Source: Owenia fusiformis (taxonomy: Eukaryota > Annelida > Polychaeta > Sabellida > Oweniidae). From it: a stretch of DNA of 60,000 bases. Shown in pieces: positions 22,181 to 33,945 of the stretch. Location of the stretch: the NCBI GenBank assembly GCA_903813345.2, contig CAIIXF020000011.1:16973754-17033753 (forward strand), read 5' to 3'. Numbering within the stretch: the first letter of the stretch is position 1; every line of letters starts with the position of its first letter. Under the pieces are notes generated by a model. That model saw nothing but the letters and a program-made list of their open reading frames with translations, was not told where the DNA came from and made no database searches. A program made the position numbers and the translations under genes.

Positions 22181-23998
22181 TTTGCCGGGTCACAGTACCC
22201 AATCCCAACTTGTTGCCATTGAACATCTTATCCAATCAAATCTTGATCAAGGTAAGGGAGTTAAAGCTCTTTTTCTTGATATTGCCTCAGCCTTTGACTG
22301 TGTACCTCACAATCTTCTACTACTTAAATCAAAATCATATGGTCTGCAGGGACAAGTTCTAAATCTCCTTAAATCTTATCTTTACGAAAGAAGAGTCAGA
22401 GTGAACATTTTAGGATCCTCATCATCTTTATCACAAACACATGCTATCAAAAGTGGAGTGCCACAAGGATCAATACTAGGGCCCCTTCTCTTCTTACTAT
22501 ATATAAACGACCTACCCGATAATATGAATACCGATTGCTTTATATATGCAGATGATACGTCTATATACTTCCCGTTTAGTACTAAAAATCCTTCAGAAAT
22601 TGATAACAAAGTAACCCAAGCAATAGAAAGAATTGAATCATGGTCTTTTAAATGGAAACTCAACTTTAAACCTGAAAAAAGTGTCGAAATAATTTTTCAT
22701 AACTCCAGAATTAAACTTGGCCAAGTGAACAATTCCTTTATGAATAATGCTTTAATAAAAAGAGAAACATCGCATAAACATTTAGGCTATACCTTTGATG
22801 AGCACATGTCTAACAAACAACATATAATTGCCATAAGAAACAAAGTAAACAAACTCCTGAATCCTCTCAGATCACTGCAAAAGAAACTAAATTCCAATGT
22901 CCTCGAAACAATTTTCATGTCTTTCATTCGACCACACTTTGAATATGGCGCAATACTCTACGATTCCTCTACTCAAAGTGTCCTTAACATATTAAATAAA
23001 TTATTCTATCAAGCTGCTCTTATATGCAGTGGATGTTTACATGGTAGTAGTTCAATTAAGGTAAAGAATACACTCACATGGCCTGATCTAGAAACAAGGC
23101 GGTCAATGCAAATAAATAAATTCATGTTTAGAGTTAAAAATAATCTCACTCCAAGCTATGTGAAAGACATCTTTGAACCTCTGAGGATTCAAAATCCCAG
23201 AGAACTCCGATCAAATCCTGATTTCAAAATACCTGCCAAAAGCTCAACCAAATTTAGAAACTCTTCTGTCCTCAATGCTATCTCCCACTGGAACAAGCTA
23301 CCGAAGTATATTCGAGAAAGCAAAACAATTACCAGCTTCAATAACTTACAAAAAATTAAAATCCCTAAGCCCTCCTTTTTACCAACTACTAAATTAAAGT
23401 TAAAAAGAAATCAAGAAATAATTCTCAATAGATTCAGAGTTGACTTGCTCACTAAAGCTCAGCTATATGGCCATAATTTTACTTATATTGAAACACCAAA
23501 CTGCGCTTGTGGTGTGCCTGAAACTCCAAAACATTTATTCTTTTATTGTCCAAATAAAGCACAAAATAGGAACACTTTTCTTGCACTTGTAGAGACTTAC
23601 AAGCCTTTAGCTATAAGGAACAAAAGCCAATTTATAAATTTTCTGAAACATGGCAGTGACGATTTATCGCTGGCACAAAATAATGAACTTTTTGCTCTTG
23701 TTGCCAATTTTTTACTGGAGAACTCTTAACATAATCATAATTCTCTATGGGACCCTCCAAGCAAGTATTAACTATGCCTACTATTCCCTCACTGAGACTA
23801 TGACACATGACCCCAGCCTGTCCTATTTCCCATTTCTTATCCAAATTGCTGCTATTCTTCCATATTACATGCATTTACATTTGTAATTAAATTTATGTAT
23901 TTTCTAGCTTAGCCTATAATGCTTTATAAGCGATTGGCAAGCCATTCTTGTAAAACATGATTATGATGAAATAAATTGATAATGTATAAAAAAAAAAA
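22181..23998 (+). mobile_element. 5'-truncated LINE with intact RT C-terminal part
   Basis: Starts abruptly inside the reverse-transcriptase fingers, runs through a 515-codon frame and a 3' UTR with AATAAA near 23970, and ends in an A12 tail at 23998. The sequence before the start (ATGAAAATAAATATT at 22163) is nearly repeated right after the tail (ATGAAAATATAAATAT at 23999), a likely target-site duplication. Confidence 0.9.
22182..23729 (+). CDS. LINE reverse transcriptase, C-terminal 515 codons
   Basis: Non-LTR reverse transcriptase fragment. Motifs in order: GHSTQSQL at residues 3-10, FLDIASAFDCVPH at about 31-43, SGVPQGSILGPLLFLLYIND at about 90-110, the catalytic YADD at 122-125 (22545-22556), the thumb-region WSFKWKLNFKPEKS, SFIRPHFEYGA, and a C-terminal Cys-x-Cys...His-x4-Cys motif starting at residue 441. 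The first codon is TTG and is not a real start; the frame is simply cut off by the 5' truncation. No stop interrupts it, so the copy is recent. The clade is not assigned (CR1/L2/Jockey-like by general look). Confidence 0.9.
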   Translation: MPGHSTQSQLVAIEHLIQSNLDQGKGVKALFLDIASAFDCVPHNLLLLKSKSYGLQGQVLNLLKSYLYERRVRVNILGSSSSLSQTHAIKSGVPQGSILGPLLFLLYINDLPDNMNTDCFIYADDTSIYFPFSTKNPSEIDNKVTQAIERIESWSFKWKLNFKPEKSVEIIFHNSRIKLGQVNNSFMNNALIKRETSHKHLGYTFDEHMSNKQHIIAIRNKVNKLLNPLRSLQKKLNSNVLETIFMSFIRPHFEYGAILYDSSTQSVLNILNKLFYQAALICSGCLHGSSSIKVKNTLTWPDLETRRSMQINKFMFRVKNNLTPSYVKDIFEPLRIQNPRELRSNPDFKIPAKSSTKFRNSSVLNAISHWNKLPKYIRESKTITSFNNLQKIKIPKPSFLPTTKLKLKRNQEIILNRFRVDLLTKAQLYGHNFTYIETPNCACGVPETPKHLFFYCPNKAQNRNTFLALVETYKPLAIRNKSQFINFLKHGSDDLSLAQNNELFALVANFLLENS

Positions 23999-24559
23999 AT
24001 GAAAATATAAATATGAAATAATATGTTAGCTTGAAGTCATATATAAGATGAAAATATATGTTCATGCATTTGCATTTTTCCAAAGGGAATATATTCCCAT
24101 GTAAGTAAATACAGGTGCAATATATAATTTATATGTATATCTATGTCATCTGTATATACATGCGCGTATAGTGATACATTTGAACAAGATGATGGTTCTG
24201 GAAAGAAATGAGCGTGGCAGATTTGCTAAGAAGCCACATACACCACAAAAGCAAGACCAATTTGAAAGTAAGTTCATTATTCTCAAGGGTACACTTCAAT
24301 TGAAAGCTACATTGTCACAGGGTGGCCTATCATTCTGAGACAAATGTATTATCCAACGATTGTGATTTTCGAAGCTAAAATATAATATCTTGAGCAGATG
24401 GAAATACATTCCCATGAGATATGTATATATAGTCAAAAGTGATAACTATTTATTGAGTGTAATGAAACGTATCCTTCGCCAACTGCTTTTGTTTGAGATA
24501 ATTATCATGAAATATTTTTAAATTAATTTTTATGTGTGTCATTGATCCTAATCCACCCT
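23999..24559. other. Spacer after LINE
   Basis: AT-rich; starts with the likely LINE target-site duplication. No gene seen. Confidence 0.4.
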
Positions 24560-25918
24560 GTAGTCTGGTGTTTGTAGAGATACGACGTCAGATACTGTAC
24601 ATCGCGGCATTTTACTGCATTTTTACATGCGTACTTACTTTTAAAACCGCAATATCTCGACAGCAAAATCATATTTTTCTACAATTTTTCGTCATCAGTT
24701 GAACACGTATGTCCATGAAATATTTTGCCTATCAGAATTCCAAATAACTGATTTTGGACTTTTTAAATGAGAATCACGCAAGCCGTACTATGCGACTTTC
24801 TATGCTAAAACCGGGTGTCGACTGTAACATTTTGAAGAAAAGTGATTTTAATTTTAATCGAAAAATGAATATAACTTTTTCATGTCCCAACGGATCTTTC
24901 TCAAATTTTCACAATATTTAAATTCACCATTTTGGAAAAGACAAACAGATTCTGTGTGATGACGTCATAATATAACAATGCTTAACGCTTATATTTATGC
25001 AAAAAAGTGTCGACAGGCAGAATTTCGTACCAACAAGATATATGTTTTGATCAATTAAACATTAAATCGCTTGAAAGGTGAAATATTCTTTTTTGATTCC
25101 CGAAAGGCATATCATATTCTATATTTTTATCAAAAAACTATATCATTTCGATTAAAATTCAGTTTGTAAGAAGTATAAATTGAAAGAAATATGAAGTGAA
25201 GCCATGTGAACAATTCACAAAATTACGTTTCATTTTTTGAGTTCAAATATTTCTAATTAAGGGATAAACATTCAAAACTTTCCAATTTTTCAGCATGTTC
25301 TTTTAAATATACCCCTTACTACATACAATTAATTTCATTCAATTTGAACCAGTATATATTGAGATAGACATCGTTTTATCAACGCAACCCCAAGTGAAGC
25401 CTTTACAAAATAAGACGTTACGCCGTTAGCGTATTATATGTTCTCCTTTATTATTCATTGCTTTAAATAAATAAAACTAAATATTCGAGTTAAAATAAAT
25501 TACAAATAATGCATTTAACAATCCTTAATATCTTCCCGTCTGTGTTTATCTGTTGAATATGACAAGGGGCATTGTGAAAGAGTCTAGAAAGAGGGTGCGA
25601 CAACGAGAGCGCAGGGCCGAAAAGCGCGACAAAGAAGAAAACGGGTAGGGTTTGAAATGTCTACTTGTAGTTCTGGTGATTCTAATTCTGTATATCGTGA
25701 CACAACCTTTTTGAATATAGAATTGTATTGAAGCGCACATTAATCTGAACAAAACTTGAAGTTTTTAAGAAGATTCCACGAATATTAAAACGTTTGCAAT
25801 TACTTGGAGGAGCATTGCGCATATTTATCGCGTAAATCTTTGCATTTTGTCGGTAAAATGAACAATTACACTGTTACGCCGTGATGTACAGTATCTGACG
25901 TCGTATCAGAGCATTGCA
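24560..25918. mobile_element. Possible TIR element, 1.36 kb
   Basis: GATACGACGTCAGATACTGT (24580) faces its complement (ACAGTATCTGACGTCGTATC, 25888), and the similarity covers about 33 bp. No coding frame of note lies between; a 68-codon minus-strand frame at 25752-25546 is unsupported. The ends are not sharply defined. Confidence 0.5.
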
Positions 25919-26257
25919 CCTCGTACAACTTATTCTCACAAATATCAAACCTCATTTACTAATTAATTTTTTGTGTGAATCTGAAGAGTCCAAGCATTGC
26001 TTTTTATGTTTACTGTATAGCTATATTTAGCCTTGATATCCATTATTTTTTAAAACAAAATCTCACCGTTAGATTTCGAGCTATTTATGTTTACTCATTT
26101 TTCTAATTGGAAAAGCAAATCTCATTTTTCAAAGGAAAAAAAAATGAAATTCTAAGACGGTGAAAAATCATTAAAAAATACACAGATTCAGAATCCGGCA
26201 AGCATTTTCCCTTATTCCTCTCCGTTAAGAAGTTTTGTAAGGTGTTGGATCCCTTTA

Positions 26258-26292
26258 AAGCGCCATCAAAACGCCGTTGGTGTGAACTTAGC
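26258..26292. mobile_element. Solo right end of AAAGCG foldback element
   Basis: AAGCGCCATCAAAACGCCGT followed by TGGTGTGAACTTAGC. It is the terminal 35 bp expected after the arm that breaks off at 17503. Confidence 0.7.
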
Positions 26293-27120
26293 TTTAATAA
26301 GCGCTTGTTTTGTATGCGCGTTATATGCAGTCATGCATTGCTGTATTGATTCATGGACTTTGTGTTCGGGTTACGTTGTGAAAAATATCGCCAGCTTAAA
26401 GTCTCCATTATTGTAAATAAATGGTTATATTTTAAGAAATTAGATAAAAATTCAAAAAAGTTAGCAATGGTTAAAAACATTGTCTCATAAACTTCTGACT
26501 TCCTCAAAATTACGTCACAAACTACAATTTTCTATTAAACAGTGTTAAACATTTTCCTCTATGGCTAAGACATTATTCCGGCCTGTATGTTGATTAGGAG
26601 GCCCTCAAGAAAGGGCCTCCTATAGCTTTTGTAGCTTTTCTTTATTTATTCTTTATTCTTTATTTATTTATTATTCTTTCAAAGCATTTTCCTCCTACTT
26701 CCAACTAGCTTTCAACTATTTACTATATGCTCCTACTTGCGATGAATTAAACTGAGACTAGATTTAAGTATTCTCTTCAAATTGTTCACTATATGGCAGC
26801 GTCGTCAAAAACGTCAAATTGACCCAACTTTTTAAAAAAATCATCTACAAGTTCTCAAGAGTTCACTTCTGCCCTCAGATTTGACATTTGACCTTCTCTT
26901 CTGTTGATCTTCTGTGACCTTCGAAAGGTCAGAAAAGTCGATTTTTCAATCGAGTTTTTTGGATTCTTTAGGACAGCTAAATTCTATTCAGAAATCATCT
27001 TCGACTTCTTAGGAGTTCACATTTAACCTCAGAGGCCTAAGACTGTGAGATTGCTTGCAATCTTAAAAATCTAGTTCTTCATACCATTGTAAAGTTTGTC
27101 CCAAACTGGTCATAACTGAC
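26293..27120. other. Spacer with 10-bp perfect hairpin
   Basis: AGGAGGCCCT and AGGGCCTCCT face each other across a short loop at 26597-26623, followed by a TTTATTTATTCTTTATTC low-complexity run. No gene seen. Confidence 0.45.
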
Positions 27121-29693
27121 ATGGGCGTCAGAAAGTGGGTGCGCGTTGGGTGCGAACGCACCCCCTCTGAAACTGCTCAAAAATGCGCATTTGATAAGAT
27201 TCCTCAGTGAATCTTCAAAAATGCTAAAAAACGCTCAGGTTGCACCAAATAACGTCTTAAATGACAAAAAAATTCCACGAGGGAGCATGCCCCGGACCCC
27301 CAGATGTTTGGCTTTCTTCCACGTAATCATTTGCCTAGCAGTCTATATTTTCTTGAAAACGAAGAAGCCCCTATTTCAAATACGGTGCGGACTTCTGCTC
27401 TCTTGGATATCTTACAAAAACATTGCACGTTGATGGCGTTGTGTTCAATAGATCTCACGCCTTAGTCGTGTGTCATTTAAGAAAAAATCATAAAATACCG
27501 AACAGATTTCAACATACCGTGCCTATACATTTAGCGATTTATTTTAACTTTCTTGTGAAAAAATGCAGTTTTATTGAATTTTCTAGCAAAAATCGGCTAC
27601 ACCCTCCGTTCATTTTTCCGATAACAGGGTTTGGACATTATTAAATATAGTTACATTAAGATTGTTTTTTATTTATTTTTTGAAAGAATTTAACTTTTTA
27701 TAGCACTTGAAGTGTTCTCTCTAATTTTTTCAATGTCCGTCATTGTCTGTCTTTCATCCTGCTCGTTTTTAGAACCATAGAGCGATACTGTTTTAATTAT
27801 TTCGTGAATATACCTTCCAAGTGTGAGATAATTCCTGAAGTTCAAGATGTAAATATTCCACCCCACTGAAGTTTAAACTGGCTGCCGGTGTGTACATCCA
27901 TTAACAATGAACGATAAAATAATCAATTCACGTAAATGTTGTTGATGTATATTCTAGTACACGAGTATTTTCGTTTGAAAACAGGGAGGTGTCATTTAAT
28001 TTGGTAGTCCGTGAACGTTTTTCGTAATTCTTTAACTGGCAATACGCTCATCATGTTCCCAACACATCGGAGATTAAAATAAATTGACAGTCATCCATCC
28101 ATTTTTCCAGAAATCATTTTTTCCAGAAATATGTTCCGAGAAATCAACGTATAAGCCTACTTTTTAAATTGTAATGAACCGAAGTTCAATACTGGGGCAT
28201 ATTTCAAATTTTGACGTTCCATGTTCTTACCATGTAAATATCGGGAAAGTTCGGAAAGCGAACATACTCATGTTATATATCAAAATCTTCGTCTAGGTAC
28301 CCTCTAAAACCTCATTTGTATATTTTACATGGAATTTTTCATTTTAGAGCATTTTAGAGCGTCCTTCGTGGGTCAAAACGTTAGAAATATGCCGTCACGC
28401 GTAACATTTTAGAAGCGCACTATTTTTCAAAATGATGTAGAATCATTATTTTTTCATCAATTTTGATGAGTAACAATGGAATGTGACTCTGATTTTTCAA
28501 CTTCAAACAAAATCCAAAGCCCGTCACGCTGTGTATTTTGACGACCCCTAGGCAAGCAAAATGCCATTTATTTTAAAATTAATTACTTTTAAAGGCTGAA
28601 ATTAAAATTAGAAACAAGGTTTTGGCTAAAATTAATAAATCTGAAGAAAAAATATTAAATTTCCTTCATATTTCTTAAATATCAAATGATATGTAGGGTA
28701 CGAAAAATGTCCCATTTAGTATTTTTAGCTTAAAAATGCGTAAACTTGAAATCCAGCCATCACGTGCACGCATTAAAATTAAGAAATATATCAAAATAAA
28801 AACATTTTAGAAATAGGTATTTAATATATTTTGATCGTGGAAAATTTCAAACATTTCCAAACATGATAACTTGTCAAACGATGCGAAAGAAAAAGGTACA
28901 AAAATGTCCCATGTAGCTTTTTGACGTCTTTTCAATGAGAATTTTACAGAAAAGCGCAATTGTTCATCACTCGTGACGTTACAAAGTATGCCCCAGTATT
29001 GAACTTCGGTTCAATGTATTTTCGCAAAAGAGCATGTTAGCGGTAGATATATTGGGTTATTTTTAAAAAAAATGAATCCATCGTTTAAAACAGAAAAAAT
29101 GTTGCATGTGTTGCAGCAGGAGAATATTGCACTGAACAATGGAGAAATTGAATGTTTTATATATTAGGTAAGTATCCATTAACAAATACAGGTTAATCAT
29201 AAGTGATGAACAGGATGTTATTTAATGTTGGGTACCCAATGGCGTCAGGTACCCAGCGTGCAGAGTCTAGTTTAACTACACGAAGCTCTCTTTTAAGAAG
29301 TGAAGTCAAACGAATGCAAAGGGTAAGATTCAGGGGGAGCGTATCCCCCCCAAACCAATGTCTTAAAAATATGTTACAAAGTAATGATTTTATGTGCAGT
29401 TTATTATATATTCGGTGCATTCTGAGCAATTCTGAAATTGCTCAGAATGCAACGAATGATGTTCAATTTTAGATTTTCTGTGGGGAGAACCTTAAAGATC
29501 CCACTTTTCTGGCCCTCGCTCACTCGTTATGGTTCGCCTCCCTCAAAGCCATTGTCAAGCGCCAAATAACGTCTTCAAAAAAAATTTCCCAGGGGAGCAT
29601 GTCCCCGCACACCCAATATTGAGAAAGTAGTTCCCAAGCCACCTATATTTTCAGGAAAACGCAACCCCTTTTCAAATATGATCCGACGCCCAT
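27121..29693. repeat. Possible 2.57-kb repeat unit with duplicated ends
   Basis: Starts ATGGGCGTC and ends GACGCCCAT, each flanked outside by ACTGAC. About 140 bp near the left end (27249-27390) and near the right end (29570-29690) are diverged direct copies of each other (CAAATAACGTCTT..., GGGAGCATGCCCC...). The middle holds a separate MITE. No coding frame is supported. Confidence 0.4.
28175..29013. mobile_element. MITE with perfect 27-bp TIRs
   Basis: 839 bp. The ends begin TGAACCGAAGTTCAATACTG and continue GGGCATA, and the right end is the exact complement. The interior is AT-rich, with no coding frame. Confidence 0.85.
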
Positions 29694-30700
29694 GACTGAC
29701 AGGTTTGAATTAAACATAAACTCACTGACATAACAGTATGGTAGTGCCAAAACCCGTTCAAAAACCGATTTTTGGACGATTTTTACCTCTTGAATAGCAG
29801 TGGAATAAAGGATAGGATGTTACCATTTTGATCAATAAAAACATTTCTATATCACCTCTGACATTAATTTGGTTATGCATAAGCTAAGTGTAGGATGAAT
29901 AACATATTTATGGGTGAATGAGAAAGGCCAAGGGTTATAAAATAATTATCTTACAATATCAAATTTATTGTTATATATCTTACCCCTACCCCTAATTTTG
30001 AATTGAGGAGAGACCTCTGAATCTGAAGGATATAACCTAGAATTATGGTTGTAATACTTTCATTTTATTCCATGATGGTAAAATTCCCTGCAATCTGATT
30101 GGTGCCCGTGACTTAAATATATCCTGTATTTACACGCACATTCCACTAAGCGTTGGATACAGAGTGAAAAAGACGTCAGCGTTGGGATACGGTCTAGTAT
30201 CCCAACGCCCCAGATTTCCATCCAGGATATGACGATTACTGAAAAAATCAATGGTGATCAGTGATCAGACGCATGCTAATATTCGCATTTTGCTAGAAAT
30301 ATCTGATTTGAATACTAGTATCAGGAAATGATAGGGTGATCAGCACAATTTATAATTTTAGAATAAAAAACACACATCTGTGAATATGAAAAGATCAATA
30401 TGAAGCATGCACAATGTTTTCATAAACTAGTAAAAAAATTTAAAATCCAATATGGCAGACGAAAGTCGAAAAAACGTTTCGCTACACTGCACTTCCAGCT
30501 GATGAAATTGAAGAAAAAAGAAAGAAAATCAAATGTCTCGTATAATACAATAAAAAGCAAACAGCAAGGCCATAAAGATTTTGAAGGAATATCGATGTAA
30601 AATATCTCTGAGGTGAGAAGGTTGATCTGTTTCTCCGGCCCCAAGCCAAGGGACTTGATTTAGGCAAGTTTTATATGGGTAATCATGGAATAAAAACGTA
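29694..30700. other. Spacer with a perfect 12-bp stem
   Basis: GCGTTGGGATAC (30179-30190) and GTATCCCAACGC (30196-30207) form a perfect hairpin with a 5-base loop. Nothing else recognisable was seen. Confidence 0.45.
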
Positions 30701-30831
30701 ATTCAATGATTTTTTCGTGAAATACAGAAAATATTCTTCCCTTGAACGTCTGTATTTCACTCTGCTAGCGCATCGTGAAATACAACCTTCTCGGGTAGAA
30801 TATTTTCTGTATTTCACTCGAATCATTGAAT
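30701..30831. mobile_element. 131-bp hairpin MITE
   Basis: ATTCAATGATTTTTTCGTGA... pairs with ...TCACTCGAATCATTGAAT, and GAAATACAGAAAATATTC with GAATATTTTCTGTATTTC. About 40 bp of each arm pair. Confidence 0.8.
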
Positions 30832-31622
30832 AACTCATAGTATTAATTTATATTTTTACAACGTTTTTTGGATTGAAAACTTTTTAAAATTGTGTATTCC
30901 TCTGAACTTCAAGTAATATCTTAATTTCATATTGTCTTTCAATATGCCCGTATTGAGCACGTTTGCTTGATATTGGATTTCTCATCTTGATGATGTCAAT
31001 TTATGGTAAAAAGTCACACTCACGATTTTGGAGTTGTTCTATTCAATCCTCTCTTTTTCTTTTTGCCATGTTTACGAGATTCTTTGAAATTTTCTCCATT
31101 TAGTCAAAGTATACGAGTACATACATTATACCTCTGATTGTTATGTATGGTAAAAACGAAAATTGAATAAGATATGAATGATATAGGATAATGCACCTTT
31201 TTCTTTCCAGAAGGAATATCAAATTAGAAGTGATCTTAATAATGTCACACTGCATGTAAGTTATGTTGAAGGTAATACCACACATTCCAAATAACTCGGG
31301 TTATGTTAATATCAATATATCAATTACTACAAATAACTTCAATTGCAATGTGACCCAATGCATTCCTCTATGTTAAGAATAACGTTGTCAGTAATGAAGG
31401 GATCCTCTTTATTTTTTCTTATGCAGACAAAATTGAGATACAAAAGAGCATCGACCACATTGACTTTAAATGAAAGTGCGGTTAGTGTTCATGAAGGGTT
31501 TCGTGATACAAAATACTATTGTTGATTACTTCTCCCGCATGTTGTCCTAAAATGTGAAAGAAAGTAATTGTTTTTTAGAGGAGTCACCCCTGCACTTAAC
31601 CAAAGGCAACAGTTACACATAC
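30832..31622. other. Spacer downstream of FTP exon, no further exon found
   Basis: The exon at 31859-31623 ends in phase 1 and needs a downstream acceptor here or below. I looked for the second half of the domain on the minus strand down to about 26,300 and did not find it. Confidence 0.4.
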
Positions 31623-31859
31623 CTCCAACAGTGATTCGTATACTATGTACGTAATACTCTTTGTCAAATGATATTGTGAATGTTGGTTCTTCACCACCAT
31701 TAGTCCGAGCACATGTTGTTGTATCACCATCAATAGCTAGCCCTGCCTGAGCATATATCTCCTTATCAGTATCGTTGAACTCATAGTAAGGTGACGACTG
31801 AGATACAGTTAAATTTGATTTCGGAATTTGTTGGGTATTTGAGGCACAGTCAACAATAC
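31623..31859 (-). CDS. Exon: N-terminal half of a fucolectin-like (FTP/F5-8C-like) domain
   Basis: 79 codons, phase 1 at both ends. Acceptor TTCGCCAG before 31859; donor GAG|GTATGT after 31623. The peptide contains an AGLAIDGDTTTC phrase and FDKEYYVHSIRITVG, the pattern of galactose-binding-type domains (fucolectin-tachylectin-pentraxin group), known for extracellular carbohydrate recognition. It joins in frame with the signal-peptide exon at 32260-32194 (split Gly codon). The second half of the domain is not found downstream. A longer open frame up to 31926 includes intron sequence. Confidence 0.65.
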
Positions 31860-32193
31860 CTGGCGAATAACACAATGTGAATACTATACTGCAACACCTT
31901 CGAGCAATACTAACAAAATACGTCATTTCTGGTATAAGACCATTTGAAGGAATCTAAAAGTATAACTTTGTTTCTTTAATGACCACAAAATGTTAAAAGC
32001 CACCTCGCTATGAGGACCAAATATGCATTATATAACTAAGTAATATCTTAAACTACCATACCGGTAGAAATATATTGAGAGAAGGACAAGTTGAGTGGAC
32101 GTTTGATATTCACTAAGTTTAAATAGTTATACAGGAACCGATATTCAACAAAATATGCGATATGATGGTACTGTATATCAATATCAACCTTAC

Positions 32194-32260
32194 CGTTGTT
32201 CATGCGCAAAACAGCAAATGCTATAGAAGCAGCTTGTAAATACAGATGTACGCCAATCAT
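32194..32260 (-). CDS. Signal-peptide first exon upstream of FTP exon
   Basis: ATG at 32260, 22 codons plus one base, donor AACG|GTAAGG. The peptide MIGVHLYLQAASIAFAVLRM is hydrophobic enough for a secretion signal. Phase 1 matches the acceptor of the exon 330 bp downstream. Together they encode a secreted or membrane protein N-terminus of about 101 residues, then run out. Confidence 0.55.
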
Positions 32261-32600
32261 ATCCGAATTAAGCAGATCATATTCTTATTGTTTTTTCAGC
32301 GGTTGACGACATTTAACATTACAGGTTACTAGCAGGTCGATTTTTTCGATTTTACTTCCTTATTTTATGCAAAATGAAAAAACTTACTCTGTCACTCATA
32401 CGATTTTGAGTATTTTTATGTGTTTGCTTAGCAATGCAAATATTGGGATGATTAATGGATTTGACAAGCTTCCCTTAACTGAACTGATTCTTATATTGAA
32501 GTATGTGACATTTTCAATCTCTAGTGCACAGTCATGACAAATAAAACTAACTTCATACTGAATTTCCGATTATATAGGAGTTCCACGGTTACAATATCTA

Positions 32601-33451
32601 CACTCCCCTCCATAAGTTTGGCAACCTTAGCTCCCTCATTGAACTACGTATTTGTTTTTAACAACTACGCAATTGTTTTTACATAGCCTACTTATAATAT
32701 TGATGAAAATGTAACTTGGTTTCATTTCCAATGCCTCAAAATTTTCCCAATTTTTTTCTTCAATTACAATAGGTCGTAAATCGATGATCAATTTGATGAA
32801 TTTTTGAAAATGAACATTCCCGTGTAAACCAATGGGAAGCGGTAGGTTTGAAGCGAGTCATAAGACATAATATTCATCCATCCGAGTTCCTGCAAAAAAT
32901 ACAAGTTAGGTAGTCAATTGAGTTTGCTAACTTTATTTTTAAAAAGATGATACGTTTGTTCAGGTTTAAAAAAAAGTTATACGTTTTCAAAGTTTTTAAA
33001 CTCCTCCTATTGAAATAACACAGGAGGCGAAAACTGATTTTCAAAAATGACTCTGAAGCTCTATAACTTTAGTATTAATAAAGTAAACTAAACACTTAGC
33101 ATACAAAAAAATTAGACAATACATCTTCTATATAAAGATGTTTTGGGGGAATCTTTTACTGAATAGATATCCTGAAATAAGATTTGCACCGAAGCCACCA
33201 TTTCCCATTGGTTTACATGGGAATGACGATTTTCAAAAGTTCATCATATTTTTCATCAATTTTCAACCTATTGTAATTGAGTTAAAAAAATTGGGAAAAT
33301 TTGGAGGCATTGGAAATGAAGTCAAGTTACATTTCCAACAATATTATAAGTTTTTTCCTCGCAGGTTATGTTAATAAAAATTCAACATAAAGAGGCTTTT
33401 ACATATAGTTCAATGAGGGAGCTAAGGTTGCCAAACTTATGGAGGACAGTG
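32601..33451. mobile_element. TA-flanked MITE, copy 1
   Basis: Bounded by TA-CACTCCCCTCCATAAGTTTG and the inverse (CAAACTTATGGAGGACAGTG-TA). Further inside, long inverted similarity (CCCATTGGTTTACA.., TTTGAAAATGAAC..) makes an 850-bp hairpin. The TA target and CATAAGTTTGG end resemble Tc1/mariner-type termini (known), but no transposase is present. A second copy lies at 40901-41712. Confidence 0.85.
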
Positions 33452-33867
33452 TATATTCATCTATAGCTAGTGGTAGTTGGACCAAGTTGGATGGAATACA
33501 GGCGAGGGTTGATATGCTTAGGGTGAAGTTGAATGCGGTAGTGAATTGGCAGAACAATGGTGGAGTTAGAATATTATATAAAGTGGTTTGTGTCGAATCT
33601 GACGGATTGTATCCAGATGATTGTATTGCTGGATATTGACCCAAGGGGGAGTGCCTAAGTAGATATCAAATAATTAGTCAAAAAATGTCAAGAAAGCATT
33701 CCCCATATGCATTTAGTGTTGAATAAATTGGATCTTAAAAAAGATGTCAACTCATGTGGTATTTGCTACTCCTATTTGACCATTTTCTGTTCTATGGAAG
33801 GCTGGTAATTTATGCACAATGATAAGTTTCATATTTTTAATGTTTTGCAGTAGGTGGTTGGGCTTAC

Positions 33868-33945
33868 CTCCGCATGTATTCAATGGGCCACTCCAGTCAG
33901 ATACACTTCCAGTCCTTGTATCATTAGCTTCATATGGGTACAATA
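33868..33945 (-). CDS. Exon: C-terminal half of FTP-like domain
   Basis: 26 codons, phase 1-1, acceptor CATGTGTCAG, donor GGAG|GTAAGC. The reading is LYPYEANDTRTGSVSDW, then SGPLNTCGG. It is a natural continuation of the exon at 31859-31623 (phase and domain fit), but lies 2 kb upstream of it on this strand, so it must belong to another copy or to a rearranged gene. No first-half exon is seen between 33945 and 36000. Confidence 0.55.

Noticed and set aside
31860-31926. Alternative signal peptide formed by the ATG at 31926
   Set aside because: This part lies before a good acceptor (TTCGCCAG) and the upstream exon at 32260-32194 joins in phase, so it is probably intron.
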